A stretch of 58,000 nucleotides of DNA from Cryptomeria japonica (taxonomy: Eukaryota > Streptophyta > Pinopsida > Cupressales > Cupressaceae), in NCBI RefSeq assembly GCF_030272615.1, contig NC_081414.1:909859009-909917008 (forward strand), written 5' to 3'. The position numbers and the translations under genes are program-made. This document shows positions 33,801-45,186 of this stretch, piece by piece. The stretch's first letter is position 1, and each line of letters begins with the position of its first letter. The notes below the pieces were generated by a model. The model saw only the letters and a program-made list of their open reading frames with translations. It was not told the origin of the DNA and did not search any database.

Positions 33801-34578
33801 AGGTTCCATAATTTTTCAAATCCATTTTTTAGATCTAATCTTTATAATATGTTATGCTCTGATTTGGAGGCATTTATCTTTCAAATTCATAAATCAACTT
33901 GGTTATTCAATCAATTTTACAAAATTTTGCATTGTTTAATCATAATCTTTAATTTCTGCATTCAAATTTCCCTTTGTTGTGCATGAGTTTTGTTAGCGCT
34001 AGTCAAACCTGTTTATGGTAAAAATGGAGTAACAATATTGAAAGACTAAATAGATTCAACCACAAAACCCTAGCATAACAACAAAAAAGATCCACCATAA
34101 CATATGAAGATTACTTAAGACAATGTAAATCAACAAAATCACAAATATGATACCATCACATGTCCAATAGGGCTTGAATCTCCATTGATCTTGCTTGATA
34201 TATTTTCTCTCAGATTTTATGTGTGCACAAGAGCTTAACAAAGAACAAAAATGTGGTTGATAGGTTGATCGCATATGAAAGCTTGAATGATAGAATGCTT
34301 GGGAGGGTTGATAATTAAAGAAGCATCTTCTTATATAGAAGACATTGTAAGAAAAGGAGGGATAAGATTGAGAGGTGTAAAATATAGATGGTCGGCTAGG
34401 ATTAGAGGGTAGGTAAAAGAAATAAGAAAATAATGAGAGGGTAGGTAGTGTAGGAATTAAGAGATGAATGACATGTATCATGGATAGAAAAGGCTAATGA
34501 ACTAATTAAATAAATAAAGATTTATTTCATTAATAGAGGAAGTGGGATCAATTAAATAAATAAAAGTATTTATTTAAT

Positions 34579-37500
34579 TTACTCTCCTTGGCGAAGATAA
34601 ATATTGGCAGCATTGTTTGGTCACTAGTTTATGCAAAAATGAGAGCTTCAACCTATTTAATGTCTACGGACCTTCTACTGCTAATGACAAATGTGAACTT
34701 TGGCCACTCCTGTCAGACAGATTCCAAAATATTCCTTTGGGAATCTGTGTGTTTGCTGACAACTTTAATGCTATCTTGGCAAGTAATGAAAAGAAGGGAG
34801 GTATTCAGAGGATTGGTATGGCTCAAAAACATTTCTAGGAATTTGTTGATAAGAATTAGTTATTGGATATTGTCCCAAAGAATGGGATCTTTACATGGAA
34901 AAATAGGCATACCGATTTCTATGAAATTGGAGAACGTCTAGACCGGTTTCTAGTTGCCGGTGATTGGCTAGCACAAAATCTTATTCTTGAATCATCTATT
35001 CTACCCCTTGTAGGGTCAGATCATTTCCCTATTTGCCTAAATGTGTCTTTAGGACAATCTAAGGGTGGCAGTCCTTTTTGGTTTGAATTGATGTGGCTCA
35101 AAGTGTTGAACCTACAAGATTTGATAGAAACATGGTGGAATGAGCCGGCTCTCAGAAAAAACTCAAGGTTGTTCAAGCTTAACATGAAGCTCAAGTATAT
35201 TAAGATCAAAACCAAAGAGTGGAATTTGAGTCAATTCCAAAACATCCATAAGGAGAAACTTAGGACTATAGTATAGCTGCAGGTTTTAACCAATTGTATT
35301 ATGAATTTAGGCATGAATGATGACTTTTTAGAAGGGAGAACTCTCTCAAGTCTAAATTGAATGAAATTTTTCGGCATGAGAAAATTCACTAGAGGAAAAA
35401 ATCTAGGGAACTTTGGCTCAAGGATGGGGATAGAAATACCAAGTTTTCCTACAGATCGGTTATTGCCAACCATAGCAGGACCAGAATTTTGGAGGTTGTG
35501 AGACTAGATGGCAGTATTGCTAGAGTTTATGAGGATATTGCCTAGGAAGCAGTAAGACATTTTGAATCTTTGATGAATGGCAATTGCCAGAGTGTTTAGG
35601 AAGCAAGAAATAGATTTCTAGACTCAATCCCCTCTATAATCACTGAAAGACACAATAAAGAGCTCTTTAAACCTATTGACTTAGAAGAAGTCAGGAAATT
35701 TACCTTCCAGTTGAATCCTAATAAGACTCCAGGCCCTGATGGTTTTCCTGCAACCTTCTTTCAACATTTTTGGGACATTATTGGATAGGATTTGCACCTA
35801 GCGGTAGCAGAATCCATAAAAAAATAACTATGTCGGGAACCATCAATCACACCTTTCTAGCTTTAATATCGAAAAAGAACCCTAAGCAAATGGGTGATTT
35901 TAGACCAATTTCTTTATGCAATTGAGTATACAAAATAGTAACAAAGATCATTGCTAACAGACTGAAACCTCTTCTACAATATATTATTTCAGATGAGAAG
36001 AGTGGCTTTGCTCCTGGTCGCTCTATTGTTGAAGCTATCATTACTACTCATGAAACCATCCACACTGCAAGGAAAACTAAAGCCTCTTGTATGATATTAA
36101 AGCTGGATATCATGAAAGCCTATGATATGGTGGACAGGGAATTTCTTGTAGAAGTATTAAGGAAATTTGGCTTCTACAATGAATGGATCACTTGGGTCAG
36201 GAATTGTATATCAAACCCCAAATTCTCAGTTTTGATTAATAGTTCATCTCCTGGTTTCTTCCCTTCAACAAGAGGTATTCATCAAGGCGATCCTATGTCG
36301 CCATTTTTGTTTATAATTATGGATGAAGCCTTAGGTCAGCTGATTAAATCTCTTCACCATGATTGTCGTTGGCTCGGAGGCTCGGAGTCAATGTGGCTAC
36401 ATGAGTTGAACACTCAACACACTTGCAATTTTTTGATGATACTATTCTTTTTGGAGCATCTAGTAGAAGGGAGGCAAGGACCATAAATACACGCCTAGAA
36501 GACTATTGCAAGGCATCAGGGCAAAAAATCAACTAGAACAAGTTAGATGTTTTCTTTATCAATACCTTGCCAAATATGCAAGGTGTCCTTTCAAGGATTC
36601 TCAAATTAAGAGTGGCAAACTTTCCAGGTAAATTCCTTGGGACTCCTCTTTTTAGTGGCTATAATAATATTTTCTATTAGTCACATATTATTGAGAAATG
36701 TAAAGATAGGCTTAAAAATTGGAAAGGGAAGTGGTTATCTTCTGTCGGTAAACTTACTATGATAAAATCAATCCTCTCTACCATACCGGTTTTCTCCATG
36801 GCTTGCATGAAGTTACTGGTTGCTATAGAAGAAGACTTAATTACTTTAATGAGAAATTTCCTTTGAAATCGATCGGATGACAAAGGGAAGTTTCCCTTGA
36901 TTGCCTAGAAAAAAATAAGTCAACCAAAAAGTGCAGGGGGTACTGGTATTTGGTAGATTTCTATTATGAATCTGGCTATGGGAGCTAAATTTGTGTGGTA
37001 AATTTGTAGAGGAGATAATCAGAAGTGGGCAAGAATCCTAAAACACAAATATCTGGACTCACTTAGGCCCAAAAGGATTCTCATAGTTATCAACCCTCCC
37101 AGGGGCTTGGCCATTTAGAATTTTCTTCTGGAGTGTAGAGAAATCATAAGCAATCAGGTCACTTGGGATGTCAGAAATGGGAGGAATGCATCCTTCTAGT
37201 TGGATTCTTAGAGTGGTGAAGAAGCGTTGTGTCATAACCCGGCCATCCAATCTATAATGAGAGAAACATGTTGGCTTTGGGGACACAAGGTTTGTGATTA
37301 TGGTCATTCAATTAAGGAGAATGACATTGATAAATGGGTGTGGAATTGTCTGGAATTGTGTGGGAAATTTGTAGAGGAGGTAATCAAAAGTGGGAAAGAT
37401 TCCTAAAACACAAATATCTAGACTCACTTGAGCCAAAAAGGATTCTCACAGTTATCAACCCTCCCAGGGGCTCGGCCATTTAGAATTTTCTTCTGGAGTG

Positions 37501-38928
37501 CAGAGAAATCATAAGCGATAAGGTCTCTTGGGATGTCAGAATTTGGAGGAATGCATCCTTCTGGCTGGATTCTTGGAGTGGTGAAGAAGCCTTGTGTCAT
37601 AACTTGGCCATCCAATCTATAATGAGAGAAACATGTTGGCTTTGGGGACACAAGGTTTGTGATTATGGTCATTCAATTAAGGAGAATGATATTGATAAAT
37701 GGGTGTGGAATTCTCTGAACCCCTTGGCCTTAACCCAAAATTGAAAAGATCTTTTTGCCAGTATTTTGAAGGATTGAATCATTCATCCATCCCTAGATGA
37801 GGACATCATTAGATGGTGTGGCTCCTCTAATGGTAAGTATAAGGTATGTTTTGACTATAAATTGAAAGAAGCTGCAGTAGACAAGAAGGATTGGCCTGTC
37901 AGTCTATTCTAGCACAGACATCTTCTTCCTAAAGCAGGGTCCTTTGCTTGGATGGCTTTTTAGAAAAAAATATTAACTAGTGAAAGACTCCTTCAACTGG
38001 GTATTAATGGACCTAGTAGATGTGTATTATGTTAGAATCAAGAGGAAACAATTAACCACCTTTTTCTTCACTACAAATTCTCTAGCAACTGTTGGTGGCA
38101 TTTTATGGAGAAGCTAAATCCGGTATGCCCTTTTCCAAATGGTTTGGAATGTTGGTTTTTACTATGGCCTAAATCAAAATACAAGGTGTTATTTGGGGAC
38201 TTATTTGTTATCCTACCCTCATTGATGATTTGAGAAATTTGGAAAGAAAGGAACTGAAGAATTTTCCAGGATAAAGAAATGGGCCAGTTAGCCCTCTGTG
38301 GGAAATTAGAGAACCACCTGGTTGAGCTCATGAATTAATCGGCCAAGTCCAAATCACTGAAAAGAATCTATATACGTATTGGGATTGGAAGCTAAAGCTA
38401 GCATTCCCAAATTTGATCATCCCCTCACTTTTCAGAAATGGCAATCTTGAAATACCAGCTAATCCAAGGTTTGATGTTAAATGGGTAGCCCCATAACCAA
38501 GGTGGTTTAAGATTAAATTTGATGGTGCCTCTGTAGGGAATCCAGGGCAGAGTGGTATTGGTTGTATTATTAGAGATTCTGATGGCATATGTATTAAGGA
38601 AATTTCAAAAGACATTGGTTTGGCCACTAACAATGAGGCTGAATTCCAAGTGACATTAAGAGGTTTGCAGTTAGGGTCTGAGTTGGGGATAAAAAGAATC
38701 CATTTGGAGGGTGATTCATTAAATGTTATCAATGTTGTTCATAGTAACCATACCCCTAGTTGGCGTCTCAACCTATGGATTCGACCTATAGTGGGGTTGC
38801 TTGAGACCTTTGAAGGTTTTTGGATTAGCCATATCTATAGAGAAGGAAATATGGACGCAGACAGACTATCTAAGATGGTAATTGTAGATGGAGGCCTTGA
38901 CTTGGGCATTCGGTTAGGGTATAGATAA
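34579..38928 (+). pseudogene. LINE 1 ORF2: endonuclease, RT, zf-RVT, RNase H
   Basis: Endonuclease fragments include NVYGPSTANDK, VFADNFNAIL and, near 35000, GSDHFPICL. RT follows from about 35680 with NPNKTPGPDGFP, DFRPISLCN, MILKLDIMKAYDMVDREF and the GIHQGDPMSPFLF block. The DDTILFG motif is reached only by a frame change near 36430. The zf-RVT region is about 37880-38110. RNase H is 38500-38900 with FDGASVGNPGQSGIG, NNEAEFQVTLRGL, LEGDSLNVI and a final EGNMDADRLSK. A 365-base tandem duplication interrupts the region before zf-RVT. More than ten stops are present. Confidence 0.9.
36990..37715 (+). repeat. 365-bp tandem duplication inside LINE 1 ORF2
   Basis: Two copies of about 365 bases, for example CAACCCTCCCAGGGGCT at 37091 and 37456, and GAGAAACATGTTGGCTTTGG at 37260 and 37625. 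They differ at roughly 5 percent of positions by eye, so the duplication is younger than the general decay or happened within the active lineage. Confidence 0.9.
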
Positions 38929-39741
38929 ATTTGATTATAGCAATTATCATGATTAAATGTTTCATCTTTTGGATGATGAATGAACTGCTTTGGTCCCCTG
39001 ATGTCTTGGTTCCTATTGGTTTCTCATTTATACTGAGAGTTGAACTCTTATTGGTTATGGGTCTCTCTTGATTGTGGTATTTGGGCTCCTACCAGTAAGA
39101 GTATCCATCTCGGCTACTCGACCTCTTTCAGTTGGTGATTTTGTCGCTCACATAGGTCTATTGTACCTGTCCCCAATCAGTACTTACTATGCTTGGTATA
39201 GGATCTCATCGGGGTTACTATAGTCCTGTTGCAGATGCTACCAGAATGATAATCTGGCAAATCTTTGATAAGCAGCAACAATCATTTCTTTCCTCAAATA
39301 CCCTGTTTGGATTGAGGCACATCTTTATTTTGATTATGGTGGTTTATAAGGCTTAAGTGATGTAACCATTCCTATTCTAAGCACAAAATTCTTTGTTTAC
39401 CTGATGTATTGGTCCCCACTAGTGGTATCACTTACAGAGAGACATATTCTTACCATGTCTCTTGCTTAGACTCCTATTGATATTCTTTATGGTTTCAGTA
39501 TTTTGATCTTACCGGGGCCACTAACTCCAGCTCCGGTTGAGTTGTTGTTAGAAGATAATCTAATTCTCATCATTATTGTTAGATATCATAAAGTCAAATG
39601 GTGGCTGACATTAAAGAGGCAATTAATAGTGATTAAAGGTGGCATGCTTGAGATGTGCCTTGTTTGTACAAAATAATTTGGCTTGATTAGCTAAGTCCTC
39701 AAGCTCCTCAACCTTTATGAGATTGCTGAGATAAATAAAGA

Positions 39742-40703
39742 ATGACCTATGTATTTTTAACATATCAAGCTCTCCCTCTTTATTTCTCTATTGTCCTTAC
39801 AATGGAAATAACAATTTTGCTGGAAGCAACCTGTCGTCATATGGCATTCCTAGGCAAAATCTTTGATAAGCATCTACAATTGGTTCTTTCCTCAAGCCAC
39901 CCTTTGATTTTGAACTATGTTAAAATAATTTTTGGGGAGGAATTCCTAAATGCATACCATAGATATAGAGCCAATGCAGACATCCCGACCTTCTTCCTAG
40001 TTGTGTTGCTCTATATGAGGATTATCAAACAAAGGGCAAAGCTTATCACCCAAATGGTGTTCGAGCACCACTTTCTTGGGGAAATTGAGGCAGTGTTGGA
40101 CAATGTTGACGGCAATCTCAGATTGCCCTTCCCCTAGAATTATTATATAAGCTTGGGAAATGGTGTGGAGGTACGGAAAAAGGTGATTGTAAACTCTCTT
40201 GACTTCAATTCCCTGGAGGTCCCCTGGCCTATTATTAACAGAAATATTGAGTTCCTTTGCAAGATTGCTAATATACTGCTAGGCTTCATGGCTGTTAGGA
40301 GGAGCACCTTTATCCAAGAGGAAGGTCCTTTGAGTAGAGAAGACATTGGCATTATGGCCAATGGTGACATAGTTGAAGGCAATTCTTGGGGTCTTGGCCA
40401 TGGTGAAGAATGGATAATGGATGAAGGCAGCTCTTGGGGTCTTGGCCATGATGAAGAATGGATTCCAGACGAAGGCAACTCTTGGGGTCTTGGTTGCGGT
40501 GAAGAATGGATTCTGATGAAGGCAACTCTTGGGGTCTTGGCCGCGGTGAAGAATGGATTCCGGATGATGTCTGCCACCCCTAGGAAAAAGCAGAATCATT
40601 GGCTCATGCTACTTGTGGGAGTGATTTCCTGATTATTCTGGATGCAACCACTGCTCTCACCCCTAGTGACGAGGACCCAGACTCAAACGATGAAGAATCA
40701 TGA
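39742..40703 (+). CDS. Extra reading frame downstream of LINE 1 RNase H, unknown, with 16-aa repeats
   Basis: Frames 39742-40137 and 40153-40632 are in the same phase, separated by one TAG, giving about 295 residues. The first part looks like a helical globular protein (HLQLVLSSSHPLILNYVKII, AHRY-like NAYHRYRANADIPTFF). The second has four repeats of SWGLGHGEEWIMDEG type. The third repeat is 47 bases instead of 48. If read without that loss the frame would go on to an acidic end, DEDPDSNDEES, at 40701. I recognise no family. It may be an extra LINE gene, a 3'-transduced host sequence, or chance. Composition and phase favour former coding sequence. Confidence 0.4.
40384..40563 (+). repeat. 48-bp minisatellite, four units
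   Basis: Units begin TCTTGGGGTCTTGG at 40384, 40432, 40480 and 40527 (48, 48, 47 bases, then partial). Each codes 16 residues in one frame. Confidence 0.92.
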
Positions 40704-41181
40704 ATGCATTGTCCTCCTTGGCCCTGTGCTATGACCCTCGTTGCTTTTCCACATCTCATTTTCTTGCACTGTTTAGATAATTGTAGGTTTTTGGTTTCAA
40801 TCAGCTTTTGTTCTCCTCCGGTTTTTTTTCCAGCTTTTTAGGATCTTTGCCAACTTGGCCGACCCTTTTACTGTTTGAGAAATGGTGGGGGGTTTTCTTC
40901 CTGGATCTTTTCCCCCATGGCTCTTTCTGAACCAGGTATGTATTTCTCAATTTTGATTAATACAAGGGTGCTGCCCCTCTACAACTATTAATCTATTAAA
41001 AAAAAATAGGAAAAAGGATAATTTAAATAAATAAAAGTATTTATTTAAATGATAAATAAGGCTAGATAAGAATAAATGAATTAATTAAATAAATTATTTA
41101 ATTAATAGAATAATTGGGCTAAAATGATTAAATAAATAAAAAAAATTATTTAATTAGACAAGACAATTTTAGGTGTCTACA

Positions 41182-41227
41182 TTTTGCCCCTCTTTGAGAC
41201 AATGTAGCTTGTCGCGTTGTTTCAAAG
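41182..41227 (-). promoter_or_regulatory. Polypurine tract and hairpin of element C
   Basis: Same structure as in A: arms at 41192-41205 and 41214-41227 with an 8-base loop, and the purine tract touching the LTR on the minus strand. Confidence 0.8.
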
Positions 41228-41699
41228 AAGATAAGATGAACTGATACAATGTTGCCCCAAGACGAGAATGATATGCCCCCTCAAGAGATTGGATGAAAAT
41301 GTCTAAAAAGATCATAGACAATCTCTTGACAAGAAAGAAAGGCTAGAAAGGACTGACAAGATAGGAGAGAGTGGAAGAGTCACGAGATAAAGAAGACTGT
41401 CACATGAGAATAGGGATAGGGTAGTCTATAAGATAGACTATGAGGAAAAACATCCTCATTGTCATCCACACATCAAAAAGATCAGAGTGCAGAGAGAGCA
41501 TAGAGTAGTCAAGAATGATGGCATTGGTGCACCGATTCGATCACGTTCACCGATATTAGAGGCTAGCAGATGTAGGAGAGTTGGTAAGTACCACAAAACC
41601 TCCTTGTACCTTGTTGCATTAATTTTTTTCATAAATTCATGTTAGGTAGGGTAATGAATGCACATTATGTAGATTGTAAAAAATGTCAAGCAGGTCAAA

Positions 41700-42560
41700 A
41701 AATGGGTAGGCGCATCTGCATTGGTGCCAGGCGTGTTTGGGTAGGTTAGGCACGTTTGTGTAGAATGTAATTGCATGTATGATTTTAAAAGCATCTATAT
41801 CAAATGGAAATGTGTTTGCAAAGTGCAGGAACATCTATGCAGGGAAGGCATGTCTGTGGAGAACAGAGGCACATCTATGTGTTTTAGGCATGTTTATGAA
41901 ATGAAGAAAAGTCTGCAAAGTATGTAAGCACGTTTGTGTCATGAATGTGCGTTTATTTCTTCAAGGTCAAATCAACAATTATGTGATAAACATACATTGT
42001 CGATTGGATAAGGTGCTGAGAGGATACACTCAAACAGGTCCTTTAGGGAAGACTAGGATAGCAGATAAGGCTAGGATTGACAATTTTGTGATAGAACATA
42101 CGTTGCCAATCAGGAAACTACTCAAGAGGATACACTCAAGCAAAGGCCCTAGGATAGGATAGAGAGAGGCACTTTGTGATGAATAGGGAGTACCATAGAA
42201 ATTGACAACTTTGTGATAGAACATACGTTGATTAGGATGAAATTGACAATTTTGTGACAATTGTATTAGGCTGAAATTGACAATTTTGTGATAGAACATA
42301 CATTGTCAATTGGATAAATTAGTCAAGAGGATGCACTCAAGTAGGTGCCCTAAAAGATAAGATAAAAGGAGCACTTTGTGATCAATAGGGAGTATCACTA
42401 GGATAGATTGCCATATGATAGATATAAGAACTAGGATACAAAGCAACACTTTATGATGAACAGGGAATGCTACTAGGATAGAGTGTCATATGATAGATAT
42501 AAGCACTAGGATAAAAAGAAACACTTTTTGATGAATAGGGAGTACTACGAGGATTGACAC
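41700..42560 (+). repeat. Two repeat arrays before PMD gene of element C
   Basis: 41700-41955 holds about eleven degenerate GGCACGTTTGTG motifs, and 41960-42560 holds about eight units with CTTTGTGATGAACAGGGAGT or TTTGTGATAGAACATACGTT. They correspond to 12690-13255 in A but have more units, so the arrays change in copy number. Confidence 0.78.
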
Positions 42561-42593
42561 AGTTGATTGGCTTGACTACAAGAGGACCTACCT

Positions 42594-45114
42594 ATGCTGG
42601 AGTCATGGGAGAGATTTCCTTTGACTCGGACTTTGCGAGTAGAGCTCACATTTGGTGATATAGCAACAGTGGAGGTCATGGGATTGCGATACATTATGTA
42701 TGTGCCTGAGTTTTGGGCAAACATGGGATTGCTGACTGCATTACTTGAGAGATGGGACTCAGAGACATGCACTTTTCATTTTTTGATGGGTGAGATGACA
42801 ATCACCTTAGAGGATGTGTACAGGATACTGACGATACCGATCGATGGGGAGTTGGTTCCTTATGATCGAGAGGGAGATAGGGACGCACTGAGATGAGTGT
42901 TTCAGGATCTCATGCTAGAGATGAGGGTAGGACATGTGCCTTGGGATACTATGACTGCTACAGGATTGCCTCTATCGATGGTGCTGGCAGGAGTTATCAG
43001 TGGATTTCTCTGTCCAGATATAGTGACATGAGGGTTGGTTATGGGATGAGGGAGGACTTTGGAGACATTGGTGATTGAGCACACTAGGTTTTCATGGGGG
43101 TCGTGTCTGCTAGCACACTTGTACTATGAGCTGCATTAGTTTGTGTATCATGGATTAGCAGGGGTGGGGTGTGGAGTGACATTGTTGTAGGTATGGGCAT
43201 ATGAGCATCTTTCAATTACAAGGCTGATACACTCTAGAGGCAAAGGACATGGGCACAGTTGTGTACATCTATATGATATGATTACTTCCCAGCAATGGGT
43301 TGGGAGGTTAGAGTATTAGTGATGAGTGATTGATGAGACAAACCATGTGATATGGAGGCCTTACCTAGATTGTGAGGAGTGGGAGGATGATGCAGTGGAG
43401 CTGCCCTATGTATTCTAGAGTAGGTATCTGATCAGTCGGACACCATGTGTGATTGAGCGATAGTTGATTGACAAGGTATAAAGGTAGTTCGACAGGATAC
43501 AGTGGGATCCATGGGGGTCACAGATCTATGCACGGATAGTGAGGGATCAAGTGCATTTAGGTCTGTTATTGTCTTATGATCAGGCAATGACATAGATGCT
43601 GGAGATGGTTCCCATGCCGTGGGATATTTGGGCTGATGTAAAGGATGCAGGGATGGATGTGGAGTATAGTGCATATTGGGTAGAGCATCCATTTCCATGG
43701 CTGACGGATCCAGGGGAGCCGATAGAGGGTGATGGTAGAAATGGTGGAGTTGATAGTGGAGATTGTGGAGGTAGATGCTGATGGCAGAGGTGAGGGGTAG
43801 TGACAGAGAGGAGGGTAGCTCAGAGGAGAGAGGGTGGAGAGGAGAGACATGTGCATGTAGTAAGGGGAAAAGGTGGATTTCCATTATAGGTACCAATAGC
43901 ACAAGTTCCTAGATAGGTACAAGGATGGGTACAGGGATAGGAGCAACCATAGGAGCAACCATAGGGACAGGATGAGGAGAGAGGGGAGGAGGAGGATCAG
44001 ATACTATCCTTGAGGGAGATCTGCTAGGGACAGGAAGATGAGATCTGTTAGTGTAGGTTTTTTATTTTCCTTATGTTAGGGGGTATTTATTTTTCCTACA
44101 CATATATTATTTAAGCTAGCTTAGGTTAATAGGAGTGGTTTATATGAGGACACGTGGTGAAATACTTTAGCTACATGTGTAACTCTCCACCTCACATGGG
44201 TAGTTGAGTTACACACCCTCTTTTGGCTTGTTGTGCCACCTCTCATAACCACTATTTTGTCATTTCCTAAGTGGGTTATGGGGTAGTTGGGTTTCACACC
44301 CTCTTTTGGCCTTATGTGCCAACTTTCTCAACTCCTTTTTTTTCTTCATGTAAGGAGGTTATGCCACATGTTTTGGCATTTACCAAGAAGGTAAAACCTC
44401 CCAATTTTTATGGGGAATAGGAGTTAATGCACCCCTTGGATGTATATGCTTATATTTTTCTATATAATAAGCACTATACTCTCACCTTCACTAGCTAAGT
44501 TAGTGGAGTGATAGCTCGGTGAGAGTCTTCTCCAAATTCTCCTCTTTGTCTCTATTCCTCTCTCATATTGAAATTATCTTCATTCAGCTATTTTGATCTT
44601 CGATCATCCATTGTGTGAGGAGTTGCATGTGATCTATGGCCGACATCAGATCTTGGCTCGATTCTCACTTCTCGCAAAATATCACAAGATCCAGGATCTA
44701 GAGAGGGATGTGGCCAGACTCAGGAGATAGCTGAGGGACACTAAGCGGGAGAGGGAGCAAGCTATTCAGTGATATACGGAGGCTGAGACAACAATAAGGG
44801 TAGGCAGGCAGAAAGCAAAGGACAAAGGGACCGAATATGCCTATGTTTTATGGGTAGGGGAGGATATATCCTACCAGAGAGACCTATATTATGGAGTGGT
44901 GCCACTAGATCAGTGGGTTAGGAGCTTTTGGAGACCATCATGGACTACGATGACAACTGAAGGGAGAGATAGGAGACATGCATCTAGTGGTGGGGTCATG
45001 GGTCCTCCACCACCACCAAATAGAGGGGGAAGGAGAGATGACCCTGGGGCAGGTCCTTCTAGGGCTCAAACTCCGTCAAGGTCAGTTGCCTCCAAGGGAG
45101 CGAGTTCATCATAG
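42594..45114 (+). pseudogene. Plant mobile domain gene, antisense in element C
   Basis: The frame 42594-42896 carries VMGLRYIMYVPEFWANMGLL, ERWDSETCTFHFLMGEMT and TLEDVYRILTIPIDGE, the PMD core. Beyond its stop, broken frames continue with VPWDTMTATGLPLSMVLAGV, ISGFLCPD and VWAYEHLSI, all PMD-like. The 3' part has a coiled-coil-like stretch near 44690-44800 and a Pro/Gly/Ser-rich tail (44896-45114). A short LTR at 44046-44648 interrupts it. The full-length product would have been roughly 600 residues. It is opposite in strand to the element's pol. Confidence 0.78.
44046..44648 (+). repeat. Solo LTR-like insertion (about 603 bp) in C's PMD gene
   Basis: Starts TGTTAGTGTAGG and ends near GGCCGACATCA, with GATC on both sides (44042-44045 and 44649-44652; AGATC if the last base of the end is ignored). 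A TATA-like CTATATAATAAGC is near 44460 on the plus strand. The segment has no counterpart in A, and PMD-like sequence resumes after it. Only the flanks and the ends support an LTR. Confidence 0.5.
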
Positions 45115-45186
45115 ACTTAGAGGGCTCCCTATGTATCAATATTGTACCATTTTTGTATGATTATGTAGACACCTTCGAGTGATTGT

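Larger units (their letters stand above)
25911..34009 (+). mobile_element. LTR and leader region E (gypsy-like), split by LINE 2
   Basis: Two pieces, 25911-26723 and 33419-34009, rejoin across LINE 2. The first has a TATA box (TATAAAAG at 25956-25963) followed by typical U5-like sequence. The second has an LTR-like end near 33476 followed by TTTTGGTGAACCTGACTTC, a TGG-starting primer-like site. The 5' edge merges with microsatellite and could not be fixed. No coding part is present before element C begins. I see no clear match to the other LTRs in the window. Confidence 0.5.
34579..41006 (+). mobile_element. LINE 1, L1-type with RNase H, 5'-truncated
   Basis: Starts inside the endonuclease domain and ends in a 9-base A run at 40998-41006. 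Domains in order are endonuclease, RT, zf-RVT and RNase H. A long 3' segment (38929-40997) carries an extra reading frame. It lies in the AT-palindrome part of C's LTR. No unambiguous target duplication can be read, because the flanks are themselves repeated. Confidence 0.87.
34010..41181 (-). repeat. 3' LTR of element C, interrupted by LINE 1
   Basis: 34010-34578 and 41007-41181 rejoin into a LTR of about 744 bases, matching A's 740. The outer end is TGTTTATGGTAAAAATGG and the inner end GGTGTCTACA. A minus-strand TATA box is near 34329-34341. The AT palindromes sit on both sides of the LINE insertion, which hides any target duplication. Confidence 0.85.

Noticed and set aside
40143-40577. 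144-aa minus-strand frame with PRPQELPSS repeats
   Set aside because: Shadow of the 48-base minisatellite. The plus strand carries the phase that extends beyond the repeat.
43432-43902. 156-aa minus-strand frame rich in His, Pro and Ser
   Set aside because: It lies antisense to the purine-rich tail of the PMD gene, which accounts for its length and composition.
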